Source: Pirellulales bacterium (GTDB lineage Bacteria; Planctomycetota; Planctomycetia; Pirellulales; JADZDJ01). Taken from it: a DNA stretch of 54,372 bases. The notes under the pieces were generated by a model that worked only from the letters and a program-made list of their open reading frames with translations, was not told the origin of the DNA and made no database searches. The stretch is from contig DASRSD010000165.1 of NCBI GenBank assembly GCA_035656635.1, forward strand, positions 1 through 54,372, read 5' to 3'. The translations under genes were made by a program, and so were the position numbers. Shown piece after piece: positions 27,167-37,757 of this stretch; the stretch's first letter is position 1; every line of letters begins with the position of its first letter.

Positions 27167-29017
27167 CTAGCCAATTCCGTGCAGTGGGCCGCCGGCTGCA
27201 AAAAATTTATCCACTCGTCGAGATACTTCCAGATCGGGCAACAGCGGTGGCGCGTGGTGCGGTTTGAGTCGAGCATCGATCACCAAGGCTCCCGCGCAGC
27301 CCCAGTGTTTGTGCTCCACGAACGAGCCAATACCGTCGAGATCGGCCGCCGGATTGCTGCGCGTGAAGGTGACCCACAGGAAGTTCGCCAGCGAGGCGGC
27401 CGTGAATTGGCTATCGTCGACAATCACTATCAGCGGAAATTGATTGATCGCATCCTCACACGCCAGCGCGCTACAAAATTGGGCTACCGATGAATCATTT
27501 TCTCCCGTAGCTGCGGAATATTTGGGTCCTTCCACAGCTAACACGCCAGCTAAACAAATGTGCGGATTGCGGAAGCCGTTTGGCAAGCGTAAATCGCCGG
27601 GCAATTCCGTCGGCAATTCACGTTGCACAGGTCCAGCCGCCGCAATGACGACCTTCGAACCCTCGTTCAACCGCTCGCCCGAGTAATCCAGCGTATCGAT
27701 GGTCGTGCAAGTTTGGAAATGCAAATCACGCCGCCAATCGACGCGCCGCAACAAATGCGCGAAAAAGGCCGCCACATTGTGAACGTCCAACTGCTCATCA
27801 TCGCCGCCGTTGACAATCAGCAAATACTTGGCCAGCGACAACTGCCCTTGCCCCAAAATGGCGTTGGCTTGCGTGAGCAATTCCTGCGGGCGATCCGGCT
27901 TTGAATAGGGCGTGTAGCGTTCGCTGCCAATGGCCAACAATAATGGATGCACCCCCGACGCATCCACGGCATGCACAGCCCGCACGCCGGCAATTACCGT
28001 CGGAATGATCGGGCCGGTAAGTTCGTGAATCAACTGGCCAAACACGGTATCTTCCTGCGGCGGCCGGCCAACCACCGTGAACGGCCAAATGGCTCCGGTT
28101 CGATGGTACACTCGCTTCACGCACAATACCGGAAACTCGTGCGCCAGACTGTAATAGCCCAAGTGATCGCCAAACGGTCCCTCGGGCAATGTTCGCCGGG
28201 GATTGACTGTGCCACAGATGCAAAAATCGGCCTCGGCGTAGATCGGCAATTGTCGCGCTGTCGATTTTGATTCGATCAGCGGCACTCGTCGCCGCCCCAG
28301 CGCGCCGGCAAAAGCGATTTCCGGCATGCCTTCCGGCAGCGGCATGACCGCGGCCAACATCATGGCCGGCGCGCCGCCGACAAAAATGTTTGCCTTCAGC
28401 GGTTCTTTTCGGCGCACCGCCGCCGCATGATGCACGCCGATGCCGCGATGAATTTGATAATGCAGCCCGACTTCCTCATTCGGCCGATATTGGCCCCCGG
28501 AAAGCTGCACGCGATACATCCCTAAGTTCGAATGCCGCCAGCCGGAATGATCAGCGTCCTCCGTGTATACCAGGGGCAAAGTGATAAATGCTCCGCCATC
28601 CTCGGGCCAGCACTTCAATTGCGGCAGGCGATCGATCGTTGTTTCGTGATCTAATACCGGCCCGCTCCGCACGCGCTTGGGCAATAGCGTTAGTGCAGTT
28701 CTCGTCGCACCCAGCCATTGCGACGGCTGCCTGAGAACGGCGCGGGGATCGATTTTCATTTCGATCAGGCGTCGCACGTTGTCCAGCGAATCGCGGAATA
28801 TATACCGGGCTCGTTCGAGGGTGCCGAATAAATTGCACACCATCGGGAACGCACAACCCTTCACTCGTGTGAACAGCACCGCCGGCCCGCCTGCTTGATT
28901 CACCCGGCGGTGAATTTCCGCCGCTTCCAAATTGGCGTCGACTTCGTCATCCACGCGCACTAACTGGCGCGTGGCGGCTAATTCGTCAACACATTCTCGA
29001 AGATTCCGATAACCCAT
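27167..29017 (-). CDS. UbiD family (prenylated-FMN) decarboxylase
   Basis: 616 aa, longer than E. coli UbiD (about 490) because of an extended C-terminal part. The active-site region '[22 protein letters not shown]' is represented by '[13 protein letters not shown]', with the catalytic Glu, and by '[15 protein letters not shown]' and '[17 protein letters not shown]' upstream. Substrates in this family range from polyprenyl-hydroxybenzoate to futalosine-pathway menaquinone precursors. With no quinone gene nearby I cannot choose. A UbiX-type flavin prenyltransferase would be needed from elsewhere. Start at '[13 protein letters not shown]', with AGGG upstream. Confidence 0.88.
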   Translation of the reverse strand: MGYRNLRECVDELAATRQLVRVDDEVDANLEAAEIHRRVNQAGGPAVLFTRVKGCAFPMVCNLFGTLERARYIFRDSLDNVRRLIEMKIDPRAVLRQPSQWLGATRTALTLLPKRVRSGPVLDHETTIDRLPQLKCWPEDGGAFITLPLVYTEDADHSGWRHSNLGMYRVQLSGGQYRPNEEVGLHYQIHRGIGVHHAAAVRRKEPLKANIFVGGAPAMMLAAVMPLPEGMPEIAFAGALGRRRVPLIESKSTARQLPIYAEADFCICGTVNPRRTLPEGPFGDHLGYYSLAHEFPVLCVKRVYHRTGAIWPFTVVGRPPQEDTVFGQLIHELTGPIIPTVIAGVRAVHAVDASGVHPLLLAIGSERYTPYSKPDRPQELLTQANAILGQGQLSLAKYLLIVNGGDDEQLDVHNVAAFFAHLLRRVDWRRDLHFQTCTTIDTLDYSGERLNEGSKVVIAAAGPVQRELPTELPGDLRLPNGFRNPHICLAGVLAVEGPKYSAATGENDSSVAQFCSALACEDAINQFPLIVIVDDSQFTAASLANFLWVTFTRSNPAADLDGIGSFVEHKHWGCAGALVIDARLKPHHAPPLLPDLEVSRRVDKFFAAGGPLHGIG

Positions 29018-29173
29018 ATTGAACCCTACATGGCCCGACCGTGTCGGTCGCGCTGGCATCCATCCACTTGCGGTTTAGCCGCGAGCCACAAGGGGGGCGG
29101 GCGGTAAAACGTGCCCTCAAGTTTAGCCCCCGGGGCCTCTTGGAACAGCCGTCGATTCGCTAAAATTGCACGC

Positions 29174-30646
29174 ATGAACATCAAACTTTGCAATTCGCCC
29201 TTGGCCCAAACGGCCGCCGATGCCGTCGTGCTGGGCATCTTCGCCAACGAAAAATCATCCGACCCCAAAGCGACCCGCGCCGTGGCCGAAGCCGACAAAG
29301 CCACGAACGGGCTGCTGTCCAAGCTGATGGAACGAGAGGAAATTGCCGGCAAAAAATTCGAGCTGACGCCGCTATTGGCTCCGCCGGGCATTGCCGCCGG
29401 GCAGTTGTTGATGATTGGCTTGGGCGATCGCGAAAAATTCAACGCCGGAATTGCTTTTCGCGCCGCCGCCGCTGCCGCCAAGCAACTGGCTGGCAAAAAA
29501 CGCAACACCGTGGCGTTTTTTTTGGGCGACGCCAAGGTCGATCAAACCGAAGCCGCTGTGGCTGGCGCCGTCGTCGGCTGCCAGGGACAGGATTTATATC
29601 GGGCGGAAAAAAAGCGTCAGCCCTTCGATGAAATTTTGTGGTCCGGCAGCGATGAAAAAACGATTGCCAACGGCGCCGCTCTCGGCGAAAGCATGAATCT
29701 TACTCGCCGCTTGGTCAATGAGCCGCCGGACAACATCTATCCGGAAACGTTCGCTGCCCGCGCCGCCGAAGTGGCCCAAGCCGACGGACTGGAATGCGAA
29801 ATCTGGGATCAATCGCGGCTGGAAAAAGAAAAGTGCGGATCGTTGTTGGCCGTGGGGCGGGGATCATCTCGGCCGTCACGGTTGGTGATTTTGCGGCATG
29901 CAGGCGCAAAACCGCAAGCGCCTAAATTGGCCCTGGTCGGCAAAGGCGTCACGTTCGATTCAGGTGGCCTGTCGCTCAAGCCAACCGATAGCATGCTGAC
30001 CATGAAGTGCGATATGGCTGGCGCCGCCACGGTATTGGGGGCGATGCAAGCCATCGCCCGAATGAAGTTGCCGATCAACGTCGTCGGCCTGATGGGCCTG
30101 GTCGAAAACATGACCGGTCCGGCAGCATTCAAGCTGGGCGATGTCCTCACGGCCCGCAGCGGCCGGACGATTGAAGTTCATAATACCGATGCCGAAGGCC
30201 GACTGGTTTTGGCTGACGTGCTGAACGTGGCGCTGGATGAAAAGCCCTCCAAAATGATCGATCTGGCCACGCTCACCGGCGCTTGCATGGTGGCACTGGG
30301 AACCGAAACCGTCGGCGCGATGACCAACAATCAACTCTGGTGCGATGCGGTTTTGGAAGCCGCCCGGCGCGCCGGCGAACCCGCCTGGCAACTGCCGATG
30401 ACACCCGAGATTTACGACGAACAAATCAAGAGCGATGTGGCCGATATTAAAAACGTCGGCGATGGCCGCTGGGGCGGGGCGATCACCGCCGCGAAATTTC
30501 TGGAGCAATTCGTCGGCGACGTGCCCTGGACGCATCTCGACATTGCCGGCCCGGCCTTTCTAGAAAAGCCCAAGCCCTGGTCCGACGGCGGCGCCACTGC
30601 CTGCATGCTCCGCACGCTGGTGGAAGTAGCGCGCAGCTGGAAGTAA
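29174..30646 (+). CDS. pepA: leucyl aminopeptidase (M17, cytosol aminopeptidase)
   Basis: Removes N-terminal residues from peptides with two bound metal ions. 490 aa, full length. The metal-binding core is clear: 'GKGVTFDSGGLSLKP', 'MKCDMAGAATVLGAM' and the signature 'NTDAEGRLVLADVL'. The N-terminal macro-like domain covers about 170 residues. Start at 'MNIKLCNSPLAQTA'. It is followed after 75 bases by a DUF4160 gene in the same direction, which is unrelated by function. PepA homologues in some bacteria also bind DNA; nothing here shows that. Confidence 0.96.
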   Translation: MNIKLCNSPLAQTAADAVVLGIFANEKSSDPKATRAVAEADKATNGLLSKLMEREEIAGKKFELTPLLAPPGIAAGQLLMIGLGDREKFNAGIAFRAAAAAAKQLAGKKRNTVAFFLGDAKVDQTEAAVAGAVVGCQGQDLYRAEKKRQPFDEILWSGSDEKTIANGAALGESMNLTRRLVNEPPDNIYPETFAARAAEVAQADGLECEIWDQSRLEKEKCGSLLAVGRGSSRPSRLVILRHAGAKPQAPKLALVGKGVTFDSGGLSLKPTDSMLTMKCDMAGAATVLGAMQAIARMKLPINVVGLMGLVENMTGPAAFKLGDVLTARSGRTIEVHNTDAEGRLVLADVLNVALDEKPSKMIDLATLTGACMVALGTETVGAMTNNQLWCDAVLEAARRAGEPAWQLPMTPEIYDEQIKSDVADIKNVGDGRWGGAITAAKFLEQFVGDVPWTHLDIAGPAFLEKPKPWSDGGATACMLRTLVEVARSWK

Positions 30647-30721
30647 ACGCCACGGTGTGTTTGAAATCGAAGACTGCCAAACAGCGTTGTTTAAATGATG
30701 GTATACTTGTAATATGCTTGT

Positions 30722-30955
30722 ATGCCCACGGTGCTTCACAACGGCCCGTATCGGTTCTTTTTTTACGCTGGCGACCGAGACGAGCCGCCGCATATTCACG
30801 TGGAACGCGACGCAGCTGAGGCTAAATTTTGGCTAGACCCTGTGCGAATCCAGTGGAGTTACGGCTTTGCTGCGCATGAAATCAATCGCATCGAAAAAAT
30901 TGCCGTTGACCATCATCAATTTTTAATGGATCGCTGGAATGAGTACTTCGGTTGA
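30722..30955 (+). CDS. DUF4160 protein (copy 2)
   Basis: 77 aa. 'NGPYRFFFYAGDRDEPPHIHVE' contains the family's E-P-P-H-I-H-V motif, followed by 'AEAKFWLDPVRIQ' and 'INRIEKIAVDHHQFLMDRW'. It is a paralogue of the 21099-21338 gene and closer to the family consensus, since the EPPHxHV motif is intact. It overlaps the DUF2442 gene by 17 bases. The arrangement with its partner repeats the first pair. Confidence 0.88.
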   Translation: MPTVLHNGPYRFFFYAGDRDEPPHIHVERDAAEAKFWLDPVRIQWSYGFAAHEINRIEKIAVDHHQFLMDRWNEYFG

Positions 30956-31241
30956 ATCGCAAGCGGCATGCGCCGTAAAAGTCAGCGTCGGGCCAGATTT
31001 GCTGACGGTTGAACTGTCGGACGGCCGCATTATTTCGGCGCCGCTGGCCTGGTTTCCGCGGCTTTCGCACGGCACCATTGCCGAGCGGAGCCATTGGCGA
31101 TTAATTGGCAACGGCCACGGAATCCATTGGCCCGATCTCGACGAAGACCTAAGCGTGGAAGGATTGCTCGCCGGCAAACCATCGGGTGAAAGCCAAGCGT
31201 CGTTCAAAAAATGGCTTGATCATCGAACGTCGGGAAAATAA
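30939..31241 (+). CDS. DUF2442 protein (copy 2)
   Basis: 100 aa. The conserved pattern is 'LTVELSDGRIISAPLAWFPRL' in short pieces (LSDGR, PLAWFPRL), then 'HWRLIGNGHGIHWPDLDEDLSVEGLL', broken here as GIHWPDLDEDLS. The start codon sits inside the DUF4160 gene. Conserved 'W..FPRL' and 'WPxLDEDLSxxxLL' residues are far better kept than in copy 1. The pair probably works as a unit, with the toxin-antitoxin idea as the leading but unproven hypothesis. Confidence 0.88.
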   Translation: MSTSVESQAACAVKVSVGPDLLTVELSDGRIISAPLAWFPRLSHGTIAERSHWRLIGNGHGIHWPDLDEDLSVEGLLAGKPSGESQASFKKWLDHRTSGK

Positions 31242-31254
31242 TAACATTGCCCAG

Positions 31255-31926
31255 TTATTTATCCGCCGCTTTCCGCAGGGCGGCGATGTTGTCGGCGATG
31301 CTGGCTTCTTGGTTGAACACCGCAGTGCCGCACACGGCAATCGTCGCGCCGGCTTTTTCCGCCGCGGCGATGGTGCCGGTATGAATGCCGCCGTCAACTT
31401 CGATGTGAACGTGGGAAAGATTTCGCTCGGCCAGCATTTTTTTCAGCCGGGCGATTTTATCGACGCTGTCGGGTATAAATTCCTGCCCGCCAAAGCCCGG
31501 ATTGACCGTCATCACCAGCACTAAATCGATGTCACCCAGAATTTCTTCCAACATCACCAGCGGCGTGGCCGGGTTCAAAGCCACTCCCGCTTGGGCGTCC
31601 AATTCGCGGATTTGCTGCAGCGTGCGGTGCAAATGGGGGCAGGTTTCCACATGCACGGTTACTAAATTTGCCCCGGCCTGTACAAAATCGGCGATGTAGC
31701 GCTCCGGTTGCTCGATCATCAGGTGCGTTTCAAGGATCGCCCCGGCCTTGGCGACGATGGGCTTAATCGCCTGCACCACCAGCGGCCCCATGGAAATGTT
31801 GGGCACAAAATGGCCGTCCATGATGTCGCAATGAATCCGCTTCACGCCACAGGCCAGCGCCTCGGAAACCTGCTCACCCAGGCGAGTAAAATCCGCGGCG
31901 AGTATGGAAGGGGCAAGTTCGATCAT
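31255..31926 (-). CDS. rpe: ribulose-phosphate 3-epimerase
   Basis: Interconverts ribulose 5-phosphate and xylulose 5-phosphate in the pentose phosphate and Calvin-type pathways. 223 aa TIM barrel. 'LAPSILAADFTRLGEQV', 'IHCDIMDGHFVPNISMGP', 'ETHLMIEQPERYI', 'VMTVNPGFGGQEFI' and 'VDGGIHTGTIAAAEKAGA' cover the metal ligands (His-Asp, His, Asp) and the phosphate loop. It is convergent with the DUF2442 gene. Between it and pgi lies a nested repeat structure. Confidence 0.96.
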   Translation of the reverse strand: MIELAPSILAADFTRLGEQVSEALACGVKRIHCDIMDGHFVPNISMGPLVVQAIKPIVAKAGAILETHLMIEQPERYIADFVQAGANLVTVHVETCPHLHRTLQQIRELDAQAGVALNPATPLVMLEEILGDIDLVLVMTVNPGFGGQEFIPDSVDKIARLKKMLAERNLSHVHIEVDGGIHTGTIAAAEKAGATIAVCGTAVFNQEASIADNIAALRKAADK

Positions 31927-32112
31927 GGAACGAATGATTTAACCACAGAGGGCACAGAGGAACGCAGAGGAAGATTTTTATAAGGAAGCCAGGAAGTTAG
32001 GAATTCAAGAAAGAACATCGGCGAAAAATTGAACGCTGTTCGATCGCGATTATTAGAATACATTCATTCAAAATTTTTTAACTCTCCATTCCTGCTTCCC
32101 TGGCTTCCTTAC

Positions 32113-32242
32113 AGGCTGTTTCAAAACTAGGAATCGGGTGGCTGGGGTCGACCGAAGGGAGCCCCCAGCAGCCTATTCACTGGGGGCTCGGCGGCACTCG
32201 ACCCCCGCCACCCTTGAAGGAAGTCCAGTTTTGAAACAGCCT
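32113..32242. mobile_element. 130-bp MITE-like element with 16-bp perfect terminal repeats
   Basis: Ends are AGGCTGTTTCAAAACT and its exact reverse complement. It is flanked by CTTAC on the left and CTTAT on the right, consistent with a short target duplication (CTTA), and removing it restores a continuous palindrome arm. No coding sequence. In its middle is a 78-bp inverted repeat (32136-32213) that is also found alone at 48952-49029. Confidence 0.7.
32136..32213. repeat. 78-bp inverted repeat, family also at 48952 and in trmD
   Basis: Begins GGGTGGCTGGGGTCGA and ends TCGACCCCCGCCACCC, with GCCCCCAGC and CTGGGGGCTC as the inner arms. A second copy of equal length lies upstream of the YjbQ-type gene, and the left arm alone recurs inside trmD. 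Confidence 0.85.
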
Positions 32243-32293
32243 CTTATGAATTTTTCTTCTGCTCTCTCCGCGTCTCTGCGGTTCCTCTTTGGG

Positions 32294-33928
<1,635 letters not shown>

Positions 33929-34112
33929 AAAAAATCTCCCGTCGGAAAATTGCGGGCTGCTGCGAAAATCAAGTTCCCAGCATAGCGATTCCACAGCCTT
34001 CCTGAACAGAGTCGCCGCGACCGGGGCTGGGACACTGGCAATTTGCGGACTTTTTGCCGTATAATTTCGAGCGGATTTCCGCGTTCGTTTTGACTAAAGG
34101 GGAGACTTTGCC

Positions 34113-34382
34113 ATGTCGATCAATTCCCTACGATTGAAAACAACTCTGGAGCAATTGCATCAACAGTTGGCGGAAATCGACGCGCTTGATCCGGCTGCTC
34201 GCGCGGAATTGACCGCCGCTCTGCAGGAAATTCAACAAGCGCTGCAAAACAAGACGCTTCCGCCGGCCAAGCCGCTGATGCGGCGGTTGGGGGAAGCAGC
34301 GCGCCACTTTGAAGAAAATCATCCGGCACTAGCCGGATCGATTAAAAGCTTGATCGACACCCTCGGCCGCAGCGGAATTTGA
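34113..34382 (+). CDS. DUF4404 family protein
   Basis: 89 aa, almost all helix. 'LEQLHQQLAEIDALDPAARAEL' type helices and the C-terminal 'ARHFEENHPALAGSIKSLIDTLGRSGI' words (ENHPALA, LIDTLGRSGI) are characteristic of DUF4404 proteins. GGGGAG eight bases before the ATG supports the start. No signal or membrane segment. The function of the family is not known to me. Confidence 0.85.
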   Translation: MSINSLRLKTTLEQLHQQLAEIDALDPAARAELTAALQEIQQALQNKTLPPAKPLMRRLGEAARHFEENHPALAGSIKSLIDTLGRSGI

Positions 34383-34397
34383 GAGCAGGGGGAGTGT

Positions 34398-35192
34398 TTA
34401 TTTATTCGCTGCTGCGGAATTGCCGGCTGCCGATTTAGCATCGGCTGGCTTCTTCTTCGCCGGAGTTCCCAGCGGATTGGAAAGCGTGACGGTAATTTCC
34501 TTCGCCACCGCCAATCCCTGTTGGTTGTAAGCCCCCGTGGCGTCCACCTTATCGCCAACTTGCGCTAAACGAAGATCAGAAACATTCACTTTGATGGTTG
34601 GGTTGGCAGCCAGCTCTACCGTGTACAAACCGCCGATCGTTTGCACGGTCAGCAAATTATTTTTAATGCTCTTGATGTGGCCAATGATGGGACCGGCGCT
34701 GGTTTCATTTCCTTCCTTCCGCCCGCCAGTTTCTGGCCGCTGCGCGCTTGTCGTTTGCGGAGAAATAATTTCCAGTTCGCTCACCGGGGCACTCGCTTTG
34801 CCTTTTTTGTCGAATTCGCTGCTGAACTTCACCAGCAAGTCGGGCTTGAGAAAGCTAGGGTCGGCCGTGCCCGTGACGCGAGTGACGCAATTTTTGTCCG
34901 GCTTGAGCGCCCAGTTGGTGCCGTTGGAATCGGTAACTTCCAAACCGACCGAGCCAATCGCCGAGATGGTGGCGGATCCGGAAAATGGCTGTGCGCCGCG
35001 GGGATTGTTAGCGTTATTATTATTGCGTGAGTTGGTGCGCGGCATGTACGGCATGGCGCCGGCGCCATATTGCGCCCAGGCCGATGGCACGCTGCCGATG
35101 CTAATTGCCAGCGCACTTGCAATCAGAATTAGCCACGTAAAACGGTCGCGGCTGAATAAATTGAAAGCTCGGCTCCCATGAAAAGCGAACAT
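34398..35192 (-). CDS. secreted beta-rich protein, possibly DUF5666-like
   Basis: 264 aa with a signal peptide ('FTWLILIASALAISIGSVP' to 'AWAQ'). The start is fixed by AGGAGG five bases before the ATG. Two beta-rich segments follow, 'GSATISAIGSVGLEVTDSNG' and 'IGHIKSIKNNLLTVQTIGG', each of the kind seen in repeated OB-like secreted domains; 'VGDKVDATGAYNQQGLAVAKEI' also fits. The tail is Ala/Lys-rich. I assign it to the periplasm or cell surface. The DUF5666 resemblance is weak and should be taken as a hint. Confidence 0.75.
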   Translation of the reverse strand: MFAFHGSRAFNLFSRDRFTWLILIASALAISIGSVPSAWAQYGAGAMPYMPRTNSRNNNNANNPRGAQPFSGSATISAIGSVGLEVTDSNGTNWALKPDKNCVTRVTGTADPSFLKPDLLVKFSSEFDKKGKASAPVSELEIISPQTTSAQRPETGGRKEGNETSAGPIIGHIKSIKNNLLTVQTIGGLYTVELAANPTIKVNVSDLRLAQVGDKVDATGAYNQQGLAVAKEITVTLSNPLGTPAKKKPADAKSAAGNSAAANK

Positions 35193-35322
35193 AATTGCCT
35201 CCTAAGTTCCGCCCGCGCCAACTAGCCCGTAATTCAATCTAAGCCCGCGAAACGGCAAAAGTCAATTATGGCAGACCATTGGTATTAGATCGCTGAAAAA
35301 ACGTGAGAATTCCGGAGAGAAA

Positions 35323-35625
35323 TCAGTCGCGGGCAAAGGTCTGGACTCGTACACCAGGAAACAGCCCGAGGTGACCAGTCGCAGTGAGCTTGCCCGTGAT
35401 GCGGTACGAAATTGCGGGTTCCGGAATGAATTCATCGGGCAAGATTGCCACCAATGCAAGTTGTGGATCGACGACGAATTGGTAGCTGTTACCGGCTAGT
35501 TTTTCGACGCCTGCGTAAGGGAGTTGATGGAAATGGCCAATCAATTCAACGTTCGCATCGTGATGCATGCCATCGACATGAATTCGCTTGGCAAACTCGC
35601 GAGCGATATCAATGTCGTTCGGCAT
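35323..35625 (-). CDS. hypothetical protein (100 aa)
   Basis: A balanced amino-acid composition ('DIDIAREFAKRIHVDGMHHDANVE' in pieces: DIAREFAKRI, HVDGMHHDA) and a coherent beta/alpha pattern suggest a real protein, but I recognise no family. No signal peptide, membrane helix or ribosome site is evident. It lies between the secreted protein gene and prs on the same strand. Confidence 0.45.
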   Translation of the reverse strand: MPNDIDIAREFAKRIHVDGMHHDANVELIGHFHQLPYAGVEKLAGNSYQFVVDPQLALVAILPDEFIPEPAISYRITGKLTATGHLGLFPGVRVQTFARD

Positions 35626-35668
35626 GGGCCATTTACTAGATCGATTGCAACGGTTAAGAAATTTCTGC

Positions 35669-36613
35669 TCATCCGAACAGCATGCTCACCGATTCATTCC
35701 GGTGGATGCGTTTGATGGCCTGCCCCAAAAGTGACCCGACGGAAACGATTTTAATTTTCGGCAACGTCTGCTGCGGCTTGAGCGGAATGGTGTCGGTAAT
35801 GGCCACCGTGTCGATCGATGCCGAACTGAGCCGCTCGATGGCCGGACCCACCAGCACGCCGTGTGTGGCGGCGACGTGAATTTCGCGGGCGCCGTTTTCT
35901 TTGAGCACCTTGGCCGCGCCGCAAATGCTGCTGGCGGTGCTGATCATGTCGTCGAACATGAGTACAATTTTGTCTTTGACCGGCGCGCCGATGATGTTCT
36001 CCTGCTTCGTGGTGTCGGGGCTGGTGCGGCGTTTATCGACCACGGCCAGCGGCGCTCCCAAGCGGTTGGCATGCCCCAGGGCCCGCTTAATGCCCCCTTC
36101 GTCGGCGCTGACAATCACCAGGTCGTTTTTGGTCAAGCCTTGGTTGCGGAAGTATTCGTTGAGCGCCGGGGCGGCGTACAAGTGATCGACCGGCACGTCG
36201 AAAAAGCCCTGCAATTGCGCGGCGTGTAAATCCATCGCCAGCACCCGATCGGTTCCGGCTCGGGCAATCATGTTGGCCACCAGCTTGGCGGTAATCGGCA
36301 CGCGGCCGGCATCTTTGCGGTCTTGCCGAGCGTACCCGAAATAAGGCAGCACCGCGGTAATGCGGTAGGCGCTGGCCCGCAGGAAGCTGTCGATCATAAT
36401 CAACAGCTCCATCAGGTTTTCGTTCACCGGCGGGCACGTTGGTTGCACAATGAACACGTCACGGCCGCGCACGTCTTCATCAATTTTGCAAGAAATTTCG
36501 CCGTCGGGAAAATTGCCGATGCTGAGCTTTCCTAGCGGCAGCCCCAAATATTCGCTAATTTTTCCGGCCAGAACCGGATTCGCGCGGCCGCTGAAAATTT
36601 TAAGATCGTTCAT
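35669..36613 (-). CDS. prs: ribose-phosphate pyrophosphokinase (PRPP synthase)
   Basis: Makes PRPP from ribose 5-phosphate and ATP; feeds pyrE in this window among others. 314 aa, class I. 'IFSGRANPVLAGKISEYLG', 'LLIMIDSFLRASAYRIT', 'PYFGYARQDRKDAGRVPI', the metal/ATP segment 'VLAMDLHAAQLQGFFDVPVDHL' in parts, and the PRPP loop 'VLMFDDMISTASSI' are all present. It follows the GlmU-like gene with 78 bases between, a pairing also known from Bacillus (glmU-prs). A 14-bp tandem repeat lies in that gap. Confidence 0.96.
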   Translation of the reverse strand: MNDLKIFSGRANPVLAGKISEYLGLPLGKLSIGNFPDGEISCKIDEDVRGRDVFIVQPTCPPVNENLMELLIMIDSFLRASAYRITAVLPYFGYARQDRKDAGRVPITAKLVANMIARAGTDRVLAMDLHAAQLQGFFDVPVDHLYAAPALNEYFRNQGLTKNDLVIVSADEGGIKRALGHANRLGAPLAVVDKRRTSPDTTKQENIIGAPVKDKIVLMFDDMISTASSICGAAKVLKENGAREIHVAATHGVLVGPAIERLSSASIDTVAITDTIPLKPQQTLPKIKIVSVGSLLGQAIKRIHRNESVSMLFG

Positions 36614-36621
36614 CGCCGGCA

Positions 36622-36649
36622 GTAGTCAGTGGTCGGTAGTCAGCGGTCC
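36622..36649. repeat. 14-bp tandem repeat between the GlmU-like gene and prs
   Basis: GTAGTCAGTGGTCG followed directly by GTAGTCAGCGGTCC, two units differing at two positions, immediately before the prs start on the minus strand. Another example of short-unit repeats at gene junctions. Confidence 0.6.
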
Positions 36650-36691
36650 GTTGTGAACAATCAGTCGTCCACGATCATTTGCGCTTGCCGT

Positions 36692-37498
36692 TTAACCGCG
36701 ATGCGCAGCGGAGCGCGATTTCAATTCTCTTTCCACCGCCGCCAACTCATCGACGGTATTCACGCTGAGTGTTTCGCACGCCGACAAAGCACATAGCGCC
36801 CGCACGTCTTTTCCTTCCGCTTTCAGGATACCAGGGCAATCGGTGATGTAATACTCCCCCTGGGCATTCTGGTTGCGAGTTTGATCTAGCGCGTGCCATA
36901 ACTCGCGGCTGTCGAACAGATAATAGCTCATATTCACTTCGGTCAGGGCAATTTGCTCGGGCGTGGCATCTTTTTCTTCGACAATCGCCAGAAAGTTGCC
37001 GCCCGCATCACGTACGACACGCCCCAACCCCTGCGGGTTCTGCTTGTCGGCCGTGCCCATCAGGCAGGCTGGTCGGGTGCGCTCGAAATCGGCAAACATG
37101 GCCCGCAAACTGGACGGCTGCACTAGCGGAGAATCGCCCGTGAGAATTAGAATTTGACCCGCATGATTGGAAAGCGCCGGCCGGCACACCATCACGGCGT
37201 GCCCGGTGCCCAACTGCGGCGATTGCTCCACGAACTCCACAACCATCTTCTCCCTATCCCCTTGGGAGAGGGCCGGGGTGTTGGCGCTTCCGCGTTGCCA
37301 ATGCGCTAATTTTTCGCGCATCAAATCGGCCCGGTAGCCCACGACCACCACGACACGTCGCACGCCCACTTCGGTCAGCGCATCCAGCACGTATTCGATC
37401 ATCGGCCGCTCGCAAACCGGGAACAACACCTTGGGCAGGTCGGATTTCATCCGCGTCCCTTTGCCGGCGGCAAGCACAATGGCGACAGGCGTGAGCAT
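36692..37498 (-). CDS. GlmU-like nucleotidyltransferase, N-terminal domain only
   Basis: 268 aa. The nucleotide-binding start 'VAIVLAAGKGTRMKSDLPKVL' is the GlmU/sugar-1-phosphate uridylyltransferase signature, followed by 'QLGTGHAVMVCRPAL', 'ILTGDSPLVQP' and 'NMSYYLFDSREL'. The C-terminal left-handed beta-helix acetyltransferase domain of GlmU is absent, so the partner activity must be elsewhere. Residues about 70-86 ('GSANTPALSQGDREKMV') are encoded by a palindromic repeat inserted in frame. Start at 'MLTPVAIV'. It probably makes UDP-GlcNAc for cell-wall or lipid A synthesis. Confidence 0.88.
   Translation of the reverse strand: MLTPVAIVLAAGKGTRMKSDLPKVLFPVCERPMIEYVLDALTEVGVRRVVVVVGYRADLMREKLAHWQRGSANTPALSQGDREKMVVEFVEQSPQLGTGHAVMVCRPALSNHAGQILILTGDSPLVQPSSLRAMFADFERTRPACLMGTADKQNPQGLGRVVRDAGGNFLAIVEEKDATPEQIALTEVNMSYYLFDSRELWHALDQTRNQNAQGEYYITDCPGILKAEGKDVRALCALSACETLSVNTVDELAAVERELKSRSAAHRG
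37252..37272. repeat. palindromic element in frame inside the GlmU-like gene
   Basis: CCCTATCCC-CTT-GGGAGAGGG, then CCGGG. One base differs between the arms. It matches the element in the uracil-DNA glycosylase gene over GGGAGAGGGCCGGG. The gene stays open across it. Confidence 0.8.
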
Positions 37499-37680
37499 AA
37501 CCGATGATGAATTTTCGATGGCGTAGAGCAATCCAACCAAAACGGCGGCACGAATATACCATCTACACTCTGCGGATGCAGCCGGCCCATTTGGCTGGTG
37601 CTAGCTGACCAAAACCGCGATGAATCGCTGGCCAGCAATTTGTGTTGCCATAATTTTCGCGCCGTGCTTGGCGAGAGTGC

Positions 37681-37716
37681 AAAAAAAACGGGCGTCTCCT
37701 TTTCGAAGACGCCCGT
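37681..37716 (-). terminator. intrinsic terminator of the PEP-CTERM gene
   Basis: Perfect 10-bp stem ACGGGCGTCT / AGACGCCCGT with a nine-base loop. Read on the minus strand it ends in a run of eight T. It lies about 40 bases behind the stop codon of the PEP-CTERM gene. Confidence 0.9.
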
Positions 37717-37757
37717 CCTTGGTGTTCGGCAAACCGACTGCACTGATGTGTTTTTGA

